Origin: Aliihoeflea sp. 2WW
GTDB lineage: Bacteria; Pseudomonadota; Alphaproteobacteria; Rhizobiales; Rhizobiaceae
DNA: 64,000 bases
Assembly (NCBI RefSeq): GCF_000497755.1
Contig: NZ_AYOD01000008.1
Location: forward strand, 124,001 to 188,000
Direction: 5' to 3'
Notes under the pieces: generated by a model
Databases searched by the model: none
What the model was told of the DNA's origin: nothing
What the model saw: the letters and a program-made list of their open reading frames with translations, nothing else
Program-made: the position numbers and the translations under genes
Shown: positions 52,080 to 64,000 of the stretch, piece by piece
How the letters are laid out: each line of letters opens with the position of its first letter
Numbering within the stretch: position 1 is the stretch's first letter

Positions 52080-52976
52080 TTATCGTTGGACGCTATCATA
52101 GAGTTGAATGAGCGCGGTCGCGCAAGCCTCCGACTGCCCGCGCGCCGCCATCTGGCGCAGCAATTCGCGCGCCGTCGAAGCCATCGGCAAGGGCGCGCCC
52201 GCCTGACGCGCCGCTTCGCCTGCATTGTCGAGATCCTTCAGCATCGTGTGGATGGCACCGAGTGGCGGCTCGAAGGCGCGGGCGGCCATGCGCGGGGCAA
52301 AAAGCTGCAGCGGAATGGAGTCCGCGAAGCCGCCTTTCAGCGCCTCCGGCAGCATCTTCGCATCGACGCCGGCCTCTTCGGCAAGTCGGACCGCCTCGGC
52401 GATCGCAGCCAACTGGCAGCCGACGATGATCTGGTTGCAAAGCTTCGTCGTCTGGCCGGCGCCGCTCGGCCCCATATGGGTAAAGCGCTGCGCCATCAGG
52501 GCGATCACCGGGCGGACGCGCTCGATCTCGCCCGCCTCGCCGCCGGCCATGATGGCGAGCGTGCCGTCCCGGGCGCCGGGAACGCCGCCCGACACAGGCG
52601 CATCGATCCAGCCCATACCGGCTTCCTCGCGCAAGCGGGCGGCGAAGCGGCGCGTCGAATCCGGGTCCATCGACGAGAAATCGACGAGGATGGAGCCGGG
52701 TCGTACCGCACCCGCGATTCCGTTTTCGCCGAAGACGACATGTTCGACCGCCTTCGTGTCGGTCAGGCACATCATGACGATATCGCATCGGCCCGCGAGA
52801 TCGCTGGCGCTTTTCGCTTCGACGGCCCCTGCTTCGACGACGCCGCGCAATTTCTCGCGGCTGCGGTTCCAGACCGCCACGCTGCGCCCTGCCTTCAAAA
52901 GGCGCATGGTCATCGGCTCGCCCATCAGGCCGATGCCGATATAGCCGAGTTCCAAATCCTCCCCCTCCCCGGTCAT
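52080..52976 (-). CDS. NAD(P)-dependent beta-hydroxyacid dehydrogenase (3-hydroxyisobutyrate/tartronate-semialdehyde family)
   Basis: A 298-residue enzyme. The N-terminal Rossmann motif is LGYIGIGLMGEPMTMRLLKA. It is followed by VNKSS-type substrate binding DAPVSGGVPGARDGTLAIMA and by the catalytic Lys region GAGQTTKLCNQIIVGCQLAA. These three motifs define the 3-hydroxyisobutyrate, GarR and LtnD group, which oxidise or reduce small beta-hydroxyacids. It lies four bases after the dehydratase stop. Together with the dehydratase, SDR and Hyi-like enzyme it implies catabolism of a polyhydroxy acid such as a tetronate or threonate-like compound (inference). Confidence 0.92.
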   Translation of the reverse strand: MTGEGEDLELGYIGIGLMGEPMTMRLLKAGRSVAVWNRSREKLRGVVEAGAVEAKSASDLAGRCDIVMMCLTDTKAVEHVVFGENGIAGAVRPGSILVDFSSMDPDSTRRFAARLREEAGMGWIDAPVSGGVPGARDGTLAIMAGGEAGEIERVRPVIALMAQRFTHMGPSGAGQTTKLCNQIIVGCQLAAIAEAVRLAEEAGVDAKMLPEALKGGFADSIPLQLFAPRMAARAFEPPLGAIHTMLKDLDNAGEAARQAGAPLPMASTARELLRQMAARGQSEACATALIQLYDSVQR

Positions 52977-52980
52977 GACG

Positions 52981-54702
52981 CTACTCCGGCACCCATTCGA
53001 CGCCGCCGGAATGGGTCACCGCGCCCTCTTTGGCGGGACCGACGACCGCGGCGTATTTCTCGAAAAGGCCGCCGAGCCGGCGTGCGTCCGGCGCGACCCA
53101 TGCCGCGCGGCGCGTTTCGAGCTCGGCCTCGTCGACGAGGAGATCGATGGTCTGCTTCGCTCCATCGATGCGGATCACGTCGCCATCCTTGACCAGCGCG
53201 ATCGGTCCGCCGACGGCGGCTTCCGGCCCGGCATAGCCGATGCACATGCCGCGCGTCGCGCCCGAGAACCGCCCGTCGGTAATGAGCGCGACCTTCTCGC
53301 CCATGCCCTGCCCGTAGATCAGGGCGGTGACGCCCAGCATCTCGCGCATGCCCGGCCCGCCACGCGGACCTTCGTTGCGGATGATGATGACCGAGCCTTC
53401 CCTGTAGGACCGGTCGCGCACGACCTTCATGCAGTCTTCCTCGTTCTCGAAGACATGGGCCGGGCCTTCGAAGACGAGCGATTTCAGGCCCGCGACCTTC
53501 AACAGCGCGCCGTCCGGGCAGAGATTGCCGCGCAGGACGACCACGCCTCCGGTCGCCATGATCTCGCGGCCCTTCTCGCGCACGACCTCGCCGTCCGGCG
53601 CGCCGTAATCCTTCAGCGCCTCCTCCAGCGTCGTGCCCTCGATCGTCAGGCAGTCGCCGTGAAGATGTCCGCCATCGAGCAGCGCCTTCATGATGATCGG
53701 CACGCCGCCGATCTCGTAGACGTCCTTGGCGACGAAGCGACCGCCGGGCTTCAAATCAGCGATGAGCGGCGTGCGGGCGAAGACGTCCGCCACGTCGTCG
53801 AGGGTGAACCTGATGCCGGCCTCGTGGCCGATCGCCGGGATATGCAGACCGAGATTGGTCGAGCCGCCGGTGGCAGCGACGAGCGCGGCGGCGTTTTCGA
53901 GGCTCTTGCGGGTGACGAGATCGCGCGGCAGCGGCCCGTCGTTCGCCAGGACCTGCATGACCAGCCGGCCGACCCGCCGCGCGAGCGCATCGCGCTCCGA
54001 ATAGACCGCCGGCACCATGGACGAGCCGAGCGGGGCGAAGCCCAGCACCTCGGAGACCATGCCCATCGTGTTCGCCGTGAACTGGCCGCCGCAGGCGCCG
54101 GCCGTCGGCAGGCATACCTGCTCCATCCGGTCGAGGTCTTCCTGCGTCCACGTCCCCGCCATCACGCCGCCGACCGCCTCGTAAGCGTCGAGCATGGTCA
54201 CGTCGCGGCCCTTGAACCGCCCCGGCATCGCCGAACCGCCATAGAGGAACACGGAGGGAATGTTGAGCCGCGTCAGGCCCATGATGACGCCGGGCGAAGT
54301 CTTGTCGCAGCCACCGAAACCGACCAGCGCGTCGTAGCAATGGGCGCGCACCACGGCCTCGATGGAATCGGCAATGATCTCGCGCGAGATCAGCGAAAAC
54401 TTCATGCCCTGGTGGTTCATCGAGAACCCGTCGGACACAGAGATCGTGTTGAACGCGATGGGCGTGCCCTGCGCCTCGCGCACGCCGGCCTTGGCCTGCT
54501 CCATCTGCCGCGCGATGGTGAGGTTGCAGGGCGTCACCTCCGACGACGGTCCGACGATACCGACGAAGGGCTGGGCGATGTCCTTGTCGTCATGCCCGAG
54601 GCCACGCATGAAGGCGCGATGCGGCGTGCGGTCGAGCCCTTCCATGGTGATACGCGAGCGCAGGCGTTTGGCCGGCTTCTGTCTGGAAGAGGTCTGGTCC
54701 AT
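52981..54702 (-). CDS. ilvD: IlvD/EDD-family dehydratase (dihydroxy-acid or sugar-acid dehydratase)
   Basis: A 573-residue iron-sulfur dehydratase. Cluster Cys are seen in [29 protein letters not shown] and [15 protein letters not shown], with GRFSGATRG near the C-terminus. The biosynthetic enzyme IlvD and the sugar-acid dehydratases share these. The first gene of an operon with TRAP transporter and catabolic oxidoreductases suggests a catabolic acid substrate rather than valine/isoleucine synthesis, but the symbol cannot be excluded either way. The upstream region holds two overlapping palindromes (54732-54753). Start ATG at 54702. Confidence 0.85.
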   Translation of the reverse strand: MDQTSSRQKPAKRLRSRITMEGLDRTPHRAFMRGLGHDDKDIAQPFVGIVGPSSEVTPCNLTIARQMEQAKAGVREAQGTPIAFNTISVSDGFSMNHQGMKFSLISREIIADSIEAVVRAHCYDALVGFGGCDKTSPGVIMGLTRLNIPSVFLYGGSAMPGRFKGRDVTMLDAYEAVGGVMAGTWTQEDLDRMEQVCLPTAGACGGQFTANTMGMVSEVLGFAPLGSSMVPAVYSERDALARRVGRLVMQVLANDGPLPRDLVTRKSLENAAALVAATGGSTNLGLHIPAIGHEAGIRFTLDDVADVFARTPLIADLKPGGRFVAKDVYEIGGVPIIMKALLDGGHLHGDCLTIEGTTLEEALKDYGAPDGEVVREKGREIMATGGVVVLRGNLCPDGALLKVAGLKSLVFEGPAHVFENEEDCMKVVRDRSYREGSVIIIRNEGPRGGPGMREMLGVTALIYGQGMGEKVALITDGRFSGATRGMCIGYAGPEAAVGGPIALVKDGDVIRIDGAKQTIDLLVDEAELETRRAAWVAPDARRLGGLFEKYAAVVGPAKEGAVTHSGGVEWVPE

Positions 54703-54731
54703 GAAATGCGTGGTCCGAATGTTTGATGCCT

Positions 54732-54753
54732 AAACTAGTTTGGTATCGAACCA
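54732..54753 (-). promoter_or_regulatory. Overlapping palindromes upstream of the catabolic operon, candidate operator
   Basis: AAACTAGTTT (54732-54741) is a perfect 10-bp palindrome. It adjoins TTGGTATCGAACCA (54740-54753), which has TGGT and ACCA arms five bases apart, the general form of GntR/FadR-type sites. Both lie 30-51 bases before the IlvD-like start. A further inverted repeat, CGCAGGGG with CCCCTGCG (54757-54785), lies beyond. The binding protein is not encoded in the window. Confidence 0.5.
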
Positions 54754-55748
54754 TTCCGCAGGGGGAGTGTCAAACGACCCCTGCGTGTGGCCGAACAGCT
54801 TTGCGCCCCTGCATCAGACGGAACGGCATGATCGCTCTCGCGTTGGCCGACCATGACCCAGGAACAGAACGCACAATCCATCAAGGACCATGAGAAGCTA
54901 TCCGTCGAACCGATGGAACGGACGGCGCCGCCCGAGCCGGTCAGCGTTTTCGAGCCGAGTGGCCGGCCGGCGCCGATGGTTTTCGATGCGCCGCACAGCG
55001 GCAGGCACTATCCGGAGGATTTCGGGCATGTGGCGGATATCGAACTGCTCAAGGGCGGTGAAGACCGCTTCGTCGACGAACTCTTTGCCGACGCGCCCGA
55101 TCATGGCGCAACCTATGTCGTCGCCAATTTCGCCCGCACCTATATTGATCCGAACCGGCGCCTGTCGGACATCGACACCGTGCTGCTCGACGGCGACTGG
55201 CACGAGACGCCCGAGCCGACGATCATGAGCGAGCGCGGCGTCGGGCTCGTCTTCCGGCTGATCGGCAACGGGACGTCGATCTATGACCGACGCCTGAGCG
55301 CGGCCGACATCACCAATCGGATCGAGAACTATTGGCGGCCTTATCACGAGTGTCTCGCCGCCATGATCGATCGGACGGTCGCGCGCTTCGGCGTCTGCTA
55401 CCATCTCGACTGTCATTCGATGATGCCGGTCGGCAACGAATTGGCGCCGGACCCCGGACAGGACCGGGTGGACTTCGTCCTCGGCGATCTCGACGGCACG
55501 ACCTGCGAGCCCGGTTTCACAAGGCTCGTCGCCGGGACGCTGGAAGCACTCGGCTATTCCGTCGCAGTCAACGCCCCCTATAAGGGCGCGCTGATCGTCG
55601 AGCGCTACGGCGCGCCGGACAAGGGCGTCCACAGCCTGCAGATCGAGATCAACCGCAAGCTCTACATGGACTTAGAGACGCTGGAACGCAGCGCCGGATT
55701 CGAGCCGCTGCGCGCCGATCTGGCGAAGCTTGCCGCGGCGGTCGCGGA

Positions 55749-59510
<3,762 letters not shown>

Positions 59511-59541
59511 CCTGCTCTCCTTCATCAGCAGTCGATTGCTC

Positions 59542-59561
59542 ACATAAAGATATGTTTATGT
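59542..59561 (-). promoter_or_regulatory. Palindromic operator of metH, SahR-like
   Basis: ACATAAAGATATGTTTATGT is a 20-bp palindrome with only one mismatched pair (positions 8 and 13). It lies 32 bases before the metH start. The form (ATAAAGATAT-TTTAT) resembles sites described for SahR-type ArsR regulators of the methionine cycle in Proteobacteria. The regulator is not in the window. Confidence 0.65.
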
Positions 59562-59625
59562 CAATATTATCGAGGACGTCTTGAATTAATTGAACGTTCG
59601 TTTTATTAAAGCGACCGGAGGATTT

Positions 59626-60225
59626 ATGGCCCGCACCATCGGATCGGACGGAGAGCGCACGGAAGCCGCATTGCGCGATGCGGCGCTGCGGCTCATCGCG
59701 CGCCACGGCTACGAGGCCGTGTCGATGCGCAGGCTCGCCGACGAGGTGGGCGTGCAGGCGGCCGCGCTCTATCGCTACTTCCCAACCAAGGAAGACCTGC
59801 TGTTCACATTGATGCGCGAGCACATGGAAGAATTGGTCGCGAGCTGGGCCGAGCTCTCCGATGCCGAAGCCGATCCGCGCGACCAGCTTTCCGCTTTCGT
59901 GCGCAACCACATCGCCTTTCATCTGGCGCGGCGCAGCTCGACCCATGTGAACAATCTGGAGCTTCGCAGCCTTGCACCGGAGCGCCTGCGCCGGATCGTC
60001 GCCCTGCGCGAGGCTTATGAGAAAGAGCTGCGCGCCATCCTGCAACGCGGCGCCGACGCGCGCGTTTTCGATGTCGAGGACGCCGCGCTCGTCGCCATCG
60101 CGATCATTCAGATGATCACCGGCGTCATCGTCTGGTTCCGCCCCGACGAGCGGCTGAGCATCGACGACGTGACCGAACGCTATCTGACCATGACCCTGCG
60201 CCTCGCCGGCGCCAACAAGACCTGA
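59626..60225 (+). CDS. TetR-family regulator of the leucine-degradation genes
   Basis: A 199-residue repressor. The TetR helix-turn-helix is at residues about 15-55 ([20 protein letters not shown], then [20 protein letters not shown]). The C-terminal ligand domain is helical. The start ATG at 59626 follows GGAGG. It is 14 bases ahead of the isovaleryl-CoA dehydrogenase gene, so it probably represses the liu genes and itself. A short palindrome GAACGTTC (59592-59599) in its leader is a possible site. LiuQ-type TetR regulators of this kind are known in betaproteobacteria. Confidence 0.92.
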   Translation: MARTIGSDGERTEAALRDAALRLIARHGYEAVSMRRLADEVGVQAAALYRYFPTKEDLLFTLMREHMEELVASWAELSDAEADPRDQLSAFVRNHIAFHLARRSSTHVNNLELRSLAPERLRRIVALREAYEKELRAILQRGADARVFDVEDAALVAIAIIQMITGVIVWFRPDERLSIDDVTERYLTMTLRLAGANKT

Positions 60226-60239
60226 CCAGGGAGACCAGC

Positions 60240-61403
60240 ATGTACGACCAGACGATGAAGTTCGGCCATGGCGAGGACATCGACGCGCTGCGCGAGACCG
60301 TGCGGCGCTTTGCGCAGGACCGGATCGCGCCGATCGCCTCCGAGATCGACTCGTCGAACGAATTCCCGAACCATCTGTGGCAGGAGATGGGCGCGCTCGG
60401 CCTTCTCGGCATCACCGCCGATCCCGACTTCGGCGGCTCCGGAATGGGCTATCTCGCCCATGTCGTGGCGCTCGAGGAAATCAGCCGCGCGTCGGCTTCC
60501 GTTGGCCTTTCGTACGGAGCGCACTCGAACCTGTGCGTCAACCAGATCAATCGCTGGGGCAACGCTGAACAGAAGGCGAAGTACCTGCCCGCGCTCTGCT
60601 CGGGCGAAGCGGTGGGCGCGCTTGCCATGTCGGAATCCGGCTCCGGCTCGGACGTCGTCTCGATGCGGCTGCGTGCCGAAAAGCGCAACGATCGCTATGT
60701 GTTGAACGGCACCAAGATGTGGATCACCAACGGCCCCGACGCCAACACCATGGTCATCTACGCCAAGACCGATCCGGAGCGCCACTCGCGCGGCATCACG
60801 GCCTTCATCGTCGAACGCGAATTCCAGGGCTTTTCGGTCGCGCAGAAGCTCGACAAGCTGGGCATGCGCGGCTCCAACACCGGTGAGCTCGTGTTCGAGA
60901 ATGTCGAGGTGCCGTTCGAAAACGTGCTCGGCGAGGAAGGTCGCGGCGTCGAGGTGCTGATGTCCGGCCTCGACTATGAGCGCGCCGTGCTCGCCGGCGG
61001 GCCGCTTGGCCTGATGGCCGCCTGCATGGACGTCGCCGTTCCATACGTTCACGAACGCAAGCAGTTCGGCCAGCCGATCGGCGAATTCCAGCTCGTCCAG
61101 GCCAAGCTTGCCGACATGTACGCGAACATGAACGCCGCCCGCGCTTACGTTTACGCCGTTGCACAAGCCTGCGACCGGGGTGAGGTCACCCGCAAGGACG
61201 CCGCAGGCTGTGTGCTGTTTGCGGCCGAAAAGGCGACGCAGTCCGCGCTCGACGCGCTGCAACTCCTTGGCGGCAATGGCTACATCAACGAATACCCGAC
61301 CGGCCGCCTGCTGCGTGACGCCAAGCTCTACGAGATCGGTGCCGGCACCAGCGAAATCCGCCGCTGGCTGATCGGCCGCGAGATCGTCGGCGACAGCAAC
61401 TGA
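60240..61403 (+). CDS. liuA: Isovaleryl-CoA dehydrogenase
   Basis: A 387-residue FAD-dependent acyl-CoA dehydrogenase, third step of leucine breakdown. The acyl-CoA dehydrogenase signatures [20 protein letters not shown] and [20 protein letters not shown] are present. The catalytic Glu lies in the loop [16 protein letters not shown], the position specific for isovaleryl-CoA dehydrogenase rather than other family members. The C-terminal [18 protein letters not shown] is typical. The start ATG at 60240 follows GGGAGA. It lies between the TetR regulator and mccB. Confidence 0.94.
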   Translation: MYDQTMKFGHGEDIDALRETVRRFAQDRIAPIASEIDSSNEFPNHLWQEMGALGLLGITADPDFGGSGMGYLAHVVALEEISRASASVGLSYGAHSNLCVNQINRWGNAEQKAKYLPALCSGEAVGALAMSESGSGSDVVSMRLRAEKRNDRYVLNGTKMWITNGPDANTMVIYAKTDPERHSRGITAFIVEREFQGFSVAQKLDKLGMRGSNTGELVFENVEVPFENVLGEEGRGVEVLMSGLDYERAVLAGGPLGLMAACMDVAVPYVHERKQFGQPIGEFQLVQAKLADMYANMNAARAYVYAVAQACDRGEVTRKDAAGCVLFAAEKATQSALDALQLLGGNGYINEYPTGRLLRDAKLYEIGAGTSEIRRWLIGREIVGDSN

Positions 61404-61499
61404 CGCGATCGCATCGACGCGATTGGCCGAAGCTGCGATAGTCGCGCGGCTTCGGCTGATTTGCCCGATCAGCCTTTTCTTCGAACGACAGAGACGGAC

Positions 61500-63107
61500 A
61501 TGCCCGCCATCCAATCCCAGATCTCGACCTCCTCCGACGCCTTCAAGGCCAATGAAGCGACGATGCGCGGGCTGGTCGACCAGATGCGCGAAAAGGCCGA
61601 GACGGTTTGCGCCGGCGGTCCGCAGGAAGCGCGCGAGCGTCACGTCTCGCGCGGCAAGCTCCTCCCCCGCGACCGGCTGGCGCAGCTTCTCGACACCGGC
61701 GCGCCCTTCCTCGAGATCGGACAGTTCGCGGCAAGCGACATGTATGGCGGCGAGATCGCGTCAGCCGGCCTGATCGCCGGCATCGGCCGCGTCGAGGGAC
61801 GTGAGGTGATGGTGGTCGTCAACGATGCCACGGTGAAGGGTGGCACCTATTATCCGCTGACGGTGAAAAAGCATCTTAGGGCGCAGGAGATCGCGCTCGA
61901 GAACAATCTGCCCTGCATCTATCTCGTCGATTCAGGCGGCGCGAACCTGCCGAACCAGGACGAGGTCTTCCCCGACCGCGATCATTTCGGCCGCATCTTT
62001 TACAATCAGGCGAACATGTCGGCCGCCGGCATTCCGCAGATCTCCTGCGTCATGGGTTCGTGCACGGCGGGCGGCGCCTATGTGCCGGCGATGTCGGACG
62101 AGACCGTCATGGTAAAGAAGCAGGCGACGATCTTCCTCGGCGGCCCGCCGCTGGTGAAGGCGGCGACCGGCGAAGTCGTCTCGGCCGAAGACCTTGGCGG
62201 CGCCGATCTCCACACCCGCGAATCCGGCGTGGCCGACCACTACGCCGTCGACGACGAGCATGCCCTGGCCATCGTTCGCAGGATCGTTCGAAACCTCAAT
62301 CGCAAGAAGCACTTGGCGCTGGATATTCGGGAGCCGATTCCGCCCGTTCACGCACCGGAAGAGATTTACGGCATCATCCCGCAGGACACGCGCCAGCCCT
62401 ACGACGTGCGCGAAGTGATCGCCCGCGTGGTCGATGGTTCCGAGTTCGACGAGTTCAAGGCGAACTACGGCACGACGCTGATCACCGGTTTTGCGCATCT
62501 CTATGGGATGCCGGTCGGCATCATCGCCAACAATGGCGTTCTCTTCTCCGAAAGCGCGGTCAAGGGCGCGCATTTCATCGAGTTGTGCTGCCAGCGGAAG
62601 ATCCCGCTGATCTTCCTGCAAAACATCACCGGCTTCATGGTCGGGCGCAAATATGAGGCCGGCGGCATCGCCAAGGACGGCGCCAAGCTTGTGACGGCGG
62701 TTGCGACCGCCAAGGTTCCGAAGGTGACGATGATCATCGGCGGCTCGTTCGGCGCGGGCAATTACGGCATGTGCGGCCGCGCCTATTCGCCCCGCTTCCT
62801 TTGGATGTGGCCGAACGCCCGCATTTCCGTCATGGGCGGCGAACAGGCGGCCACCGTGCTTTCCATCGTCAAGCGCGAGGGTATCGAGCGACGCGGCGGT
62901 TCATGGAGCGCGGAAGAGGAAGCGGCGTTCAAGAAACCCATCCTCGACAAGTTCGAGCATGAAGGCCACCCGCTCTATTCCTCGGCCCGTATGTGGGACG
63001 ACGGCATCATCGACCCGGCGAAGACGCGCGAGGTTCTGGCGCTGTCGCTGTCGGCCGCGCTGAACGCGCCGATTCCCGAGACGAAATTCGGCGTTTTCCG
63101 GATGTAA
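61500..63107 (+). CDS. liuB: 3-methylcrotonyl-CoA carboxylase beta (carboxyltransferase) subunit
   Basis: A 535-residue carboxyltransferase subunit that works with a biotin-carrying alpha subunit in the fourth step of leucine degradation. It has the two crotonase-fold halves; the CoA-binding and oxyanion regions are visible as [20 protein letters not shown] (about 140), [20 protein letters not shown], and [20 protein letters not shown] with the second oxyanion site. The sequence is complete. The start ATG at 61500 follows GAGACGGAC; a frame 13 codons longer lacks a ribosome site. The biotin-dependent alpha subunit, normally next to it, is not here: the next gene is gcd. Confidence 0.94.
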   Translation: MPAIQSQISTSSDAFKANEATMRGLVDQMREKAETVCAGGPQEARERHVSRGKLLPRDRLAQLLDTGAPFLEIGQFAASDMYGGEIASAGLIAGIGRVEGREVMVVVNDATVKGGTYYPLTVKKHLRAQEIALENNLPCIYLVDSGGANLPNQDEVFPDRDHFGRIFYNQANMSAAGIPQISCVMGSCTAGGAYVPAMSDETVMVKKQATIFLGGPPLVKAATGEVVSAEDLGGADLHTRESGVADHYAVDDEHALAIVRRIVRNLNRKKHLALDIREPIPPVHAPEEIYGIIPQDTRQPYDVREVIARVVDGSEFDEFKANYGTTLITGFAHLYGMPVGIIANNGVLFSESAVKGAHFIELCCQRKIPLIFLQNITGFMVGRKYEAGGIAKDGAKLVTAVATAKVPKVTMIIGGSFGAGNYGMCGRAYSPRFLWMWPNARISVMGGEQAATVLSIVKREGIERRGGSWSAEEEAAFKKPILDKFEHEGHPLYSSARMWDDGIIDPAKTREVLALSLSAALNAPIPETKFGVFRM

Positions 63108-63258
63108 TCGGTTCATTTCGTGGGAACCTGACACGCATTCGCACGTTCAGCCCTCGCGTGCCCTCCATCCGGAGCGCAGGCCGGCCATCATTTGACGGCC
63201 GCAGGGGAGCCGACGCATCCACGTGGGCTTGAATTCTCATTGCTCACCGGGGCCGGCA

Positions 63259-64000
63259 ATGTACCGCATCATTCTATCCGCAATCATCCTCCTGATCGGC
63301 GTTGCGCTTGCCGGCCAGGGCGCCTGGCTCGCATCGCTCGGCGGCTCGTGGTTCTACGTCGTCATGGGTGTCGGCCTGATCATTTCGGCAGGCCTCCTGT
63401 GGGACCGTCGTCCGTCCGGCCTTACCGTCTATGCGCTGACGTTGCTCGTCACGCTTGTCTGGGCGATCTGGGAATCGGGCTTCGACTGGTGGGCGCTTTC
63501 GGCGCGTGGCAGCCTCATCGTCGCGCTCGGCATCCTGCTTCTTCTGCCGCCGATGATCCGCGCGATGCACCAGCCGGGCCAGCCCAAGGCGGTCTACGGT
63601 CCCAACAGCGCGACGCTCGCCGGTGCGATTCTGGTCAGCGGCCTCATCGCCGCCTTCGCGATCTGGCAGGAGCCGCGCGATATCGCGCGCGGGACGTTCC
63701 CGGCAGAACAGATGGCGGGCCTCGCGACGTATGAGAGCACCGTCGACGAGGGCGAGTGGGTCGCCTATGGCCGCACGGCCGCGGGCCAGCGCTATTCCCC
63801 GCTCGCCGACATCACCCCGGACAATGTGGCCGATCTCGAAGTCGCCTGGACCTATCGGACCGGCGAAGAGCGCAGCTCCGACGATCCGCAGGAAACGACC
63901 TATCAGGTCACGCCGCTCGTCATCCAGGACATGATGTATGTGTGCACGCCGTTCGGCACGGTGATCGCGCTCGATCCGGTGACCGGTCAGGAGCGCTGGC
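63259..64000 (+). CDS. gcd: Membrane-bound PQQ glucose dehydrogenase, N-terminal part, cut by window edge
   Basis: 247 codons are visible of an enzyme of about 800 residues that oxidises glucose to gluconate in the periplasm, passing electrons to ubiquinone. The N-terminal 125 residues contain five hydrophobic helices (for example YRIILSAIILLIGVALAGQG, then GSLIVALGILLLLPPMIRAM). The start of the PQQ propeller follows (GEWVAYGRTAAGQRYSPLAD, then ADLEVAWTYRTGEE, and TPLVIQDMMYVCTPFGTVIA). The ATG at 63259 has CCGGGGCCGG upstream. Complete membrane anchor plus first propeller motifs make the assignment firm. No PQQ-synthesis gene is in the window. Confidence 0.92.
   Translation, partial: MYRIILSAIILLIGVALAGQGAWLASLGGSWFYVVMGVGLIISAGLLWDRRPSGLTVYALTLLVTLVWAIWESGFDWWALSARGSLIVALGILLLLPPMIRAMHQPGQPKAVYGPNSATLAGAILVSGLIAAFAIWQEPRDIARGTFPAEQMAGLATYESTVDEGEWVAYGRTAAGQRYSPLADITPDNVADLEVAWTYRTGEERSSDDPQETTYQVTPLVIQDMMYVCTPFGTVIALDPVTGQERW

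Overview
This 64 kb stretch is GC-rich and densely coded. The gene families (tRNA-Gln, fused YkoD-type ECF transporter, BigR operon, Mrp antiporter, PrsDE-like type I secretion, liu genes, Blh, TRAP and Liv transporters) point to a chromosomal segment of an alphaproteobacterium, most likely a Hyphomicrobiales (Rhizobiales) member of marine or soil type. The genus is not resolvable by eye. No insertion sequence, phage gene or CRISPR array was seen. Genes are cut at both edges: a Ppx/GppA phosphatase on the left and a PQQ glucose dehydrogenase on the right.

Layout. 1-1000: ppx (minus, partial). 1093-4811: a TPP-riboswitch-controlled ykoFEDC operon for thiamine-precursor (HMP) uptake. 4886-11062: a histidinol-dehydrogenase-family enzyme, a divergent XRE-cupin regulator and a polyamine-type ABC transporter. 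11113-20577: the most distinctive locus, a complete Mrp/Mnh Na+(K+)/H+ antiporter operon (mnhABCDEFG). It is preceded by a textbook sigma54 promoter and two phased palindromes, its last subunit is fused to a universal-stress-like domain, and it ends with a histidine kinase and an NtrC-class sigma54 activator. 20607-28957: a Liv-type ABC transporter bracketed by two acyl-CoA ligases, followed by a Crp-family regulator and recQ.

31897-34375: a BigR (persulfide/H2S-sensing) operon in which two of four genes carry frameshifts. 34526-34957: a small membrane protein and tRNA-Gln(CUG). 35095-45791: a surface/secretion island with a type I exporter, two low-complexity or repeat-rich secreted proteins without signal peptides, an orphan LuxR regulator, a LapG-like transglutaminase-fold protease with a lipobox, and a Sec-exported protein with a long natural (Gly4Ser)n tract. 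45882-47644: SelO and a FlbD-like small protein.

47639-54702: a catabolic operon (IlvD/EDD dehydratase, beta-hydroxyacid dehydrogenase, TRAP transporter, SDR, hydroxypyruvate-isomerase-like) read toward the left. 54853-59510: N-formylglutamate amidohydrolase and metH, tail to tail. 59626-63107: TetR regulator, isovaleryl-CoA dehydrogenase and methylcrotonyl-CoA carboxylase beta subunit (leucine degradation). 63259-end: gcd, partial.

How it fits together: most of the window is transport plus first-step catabolism, each unit with its own local control (riboswitch, XRE-cupin, sigma54 two-component system, BigR, TetR, palindromic operators). The Mrp operon looks like a self-contained, signal-driven ion-homeostasis module. 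The 35-46 kb island looks like a regulated surface-matrix or biofilm module. All functional statements are from sequence reading and family knowledge; no database search was run.
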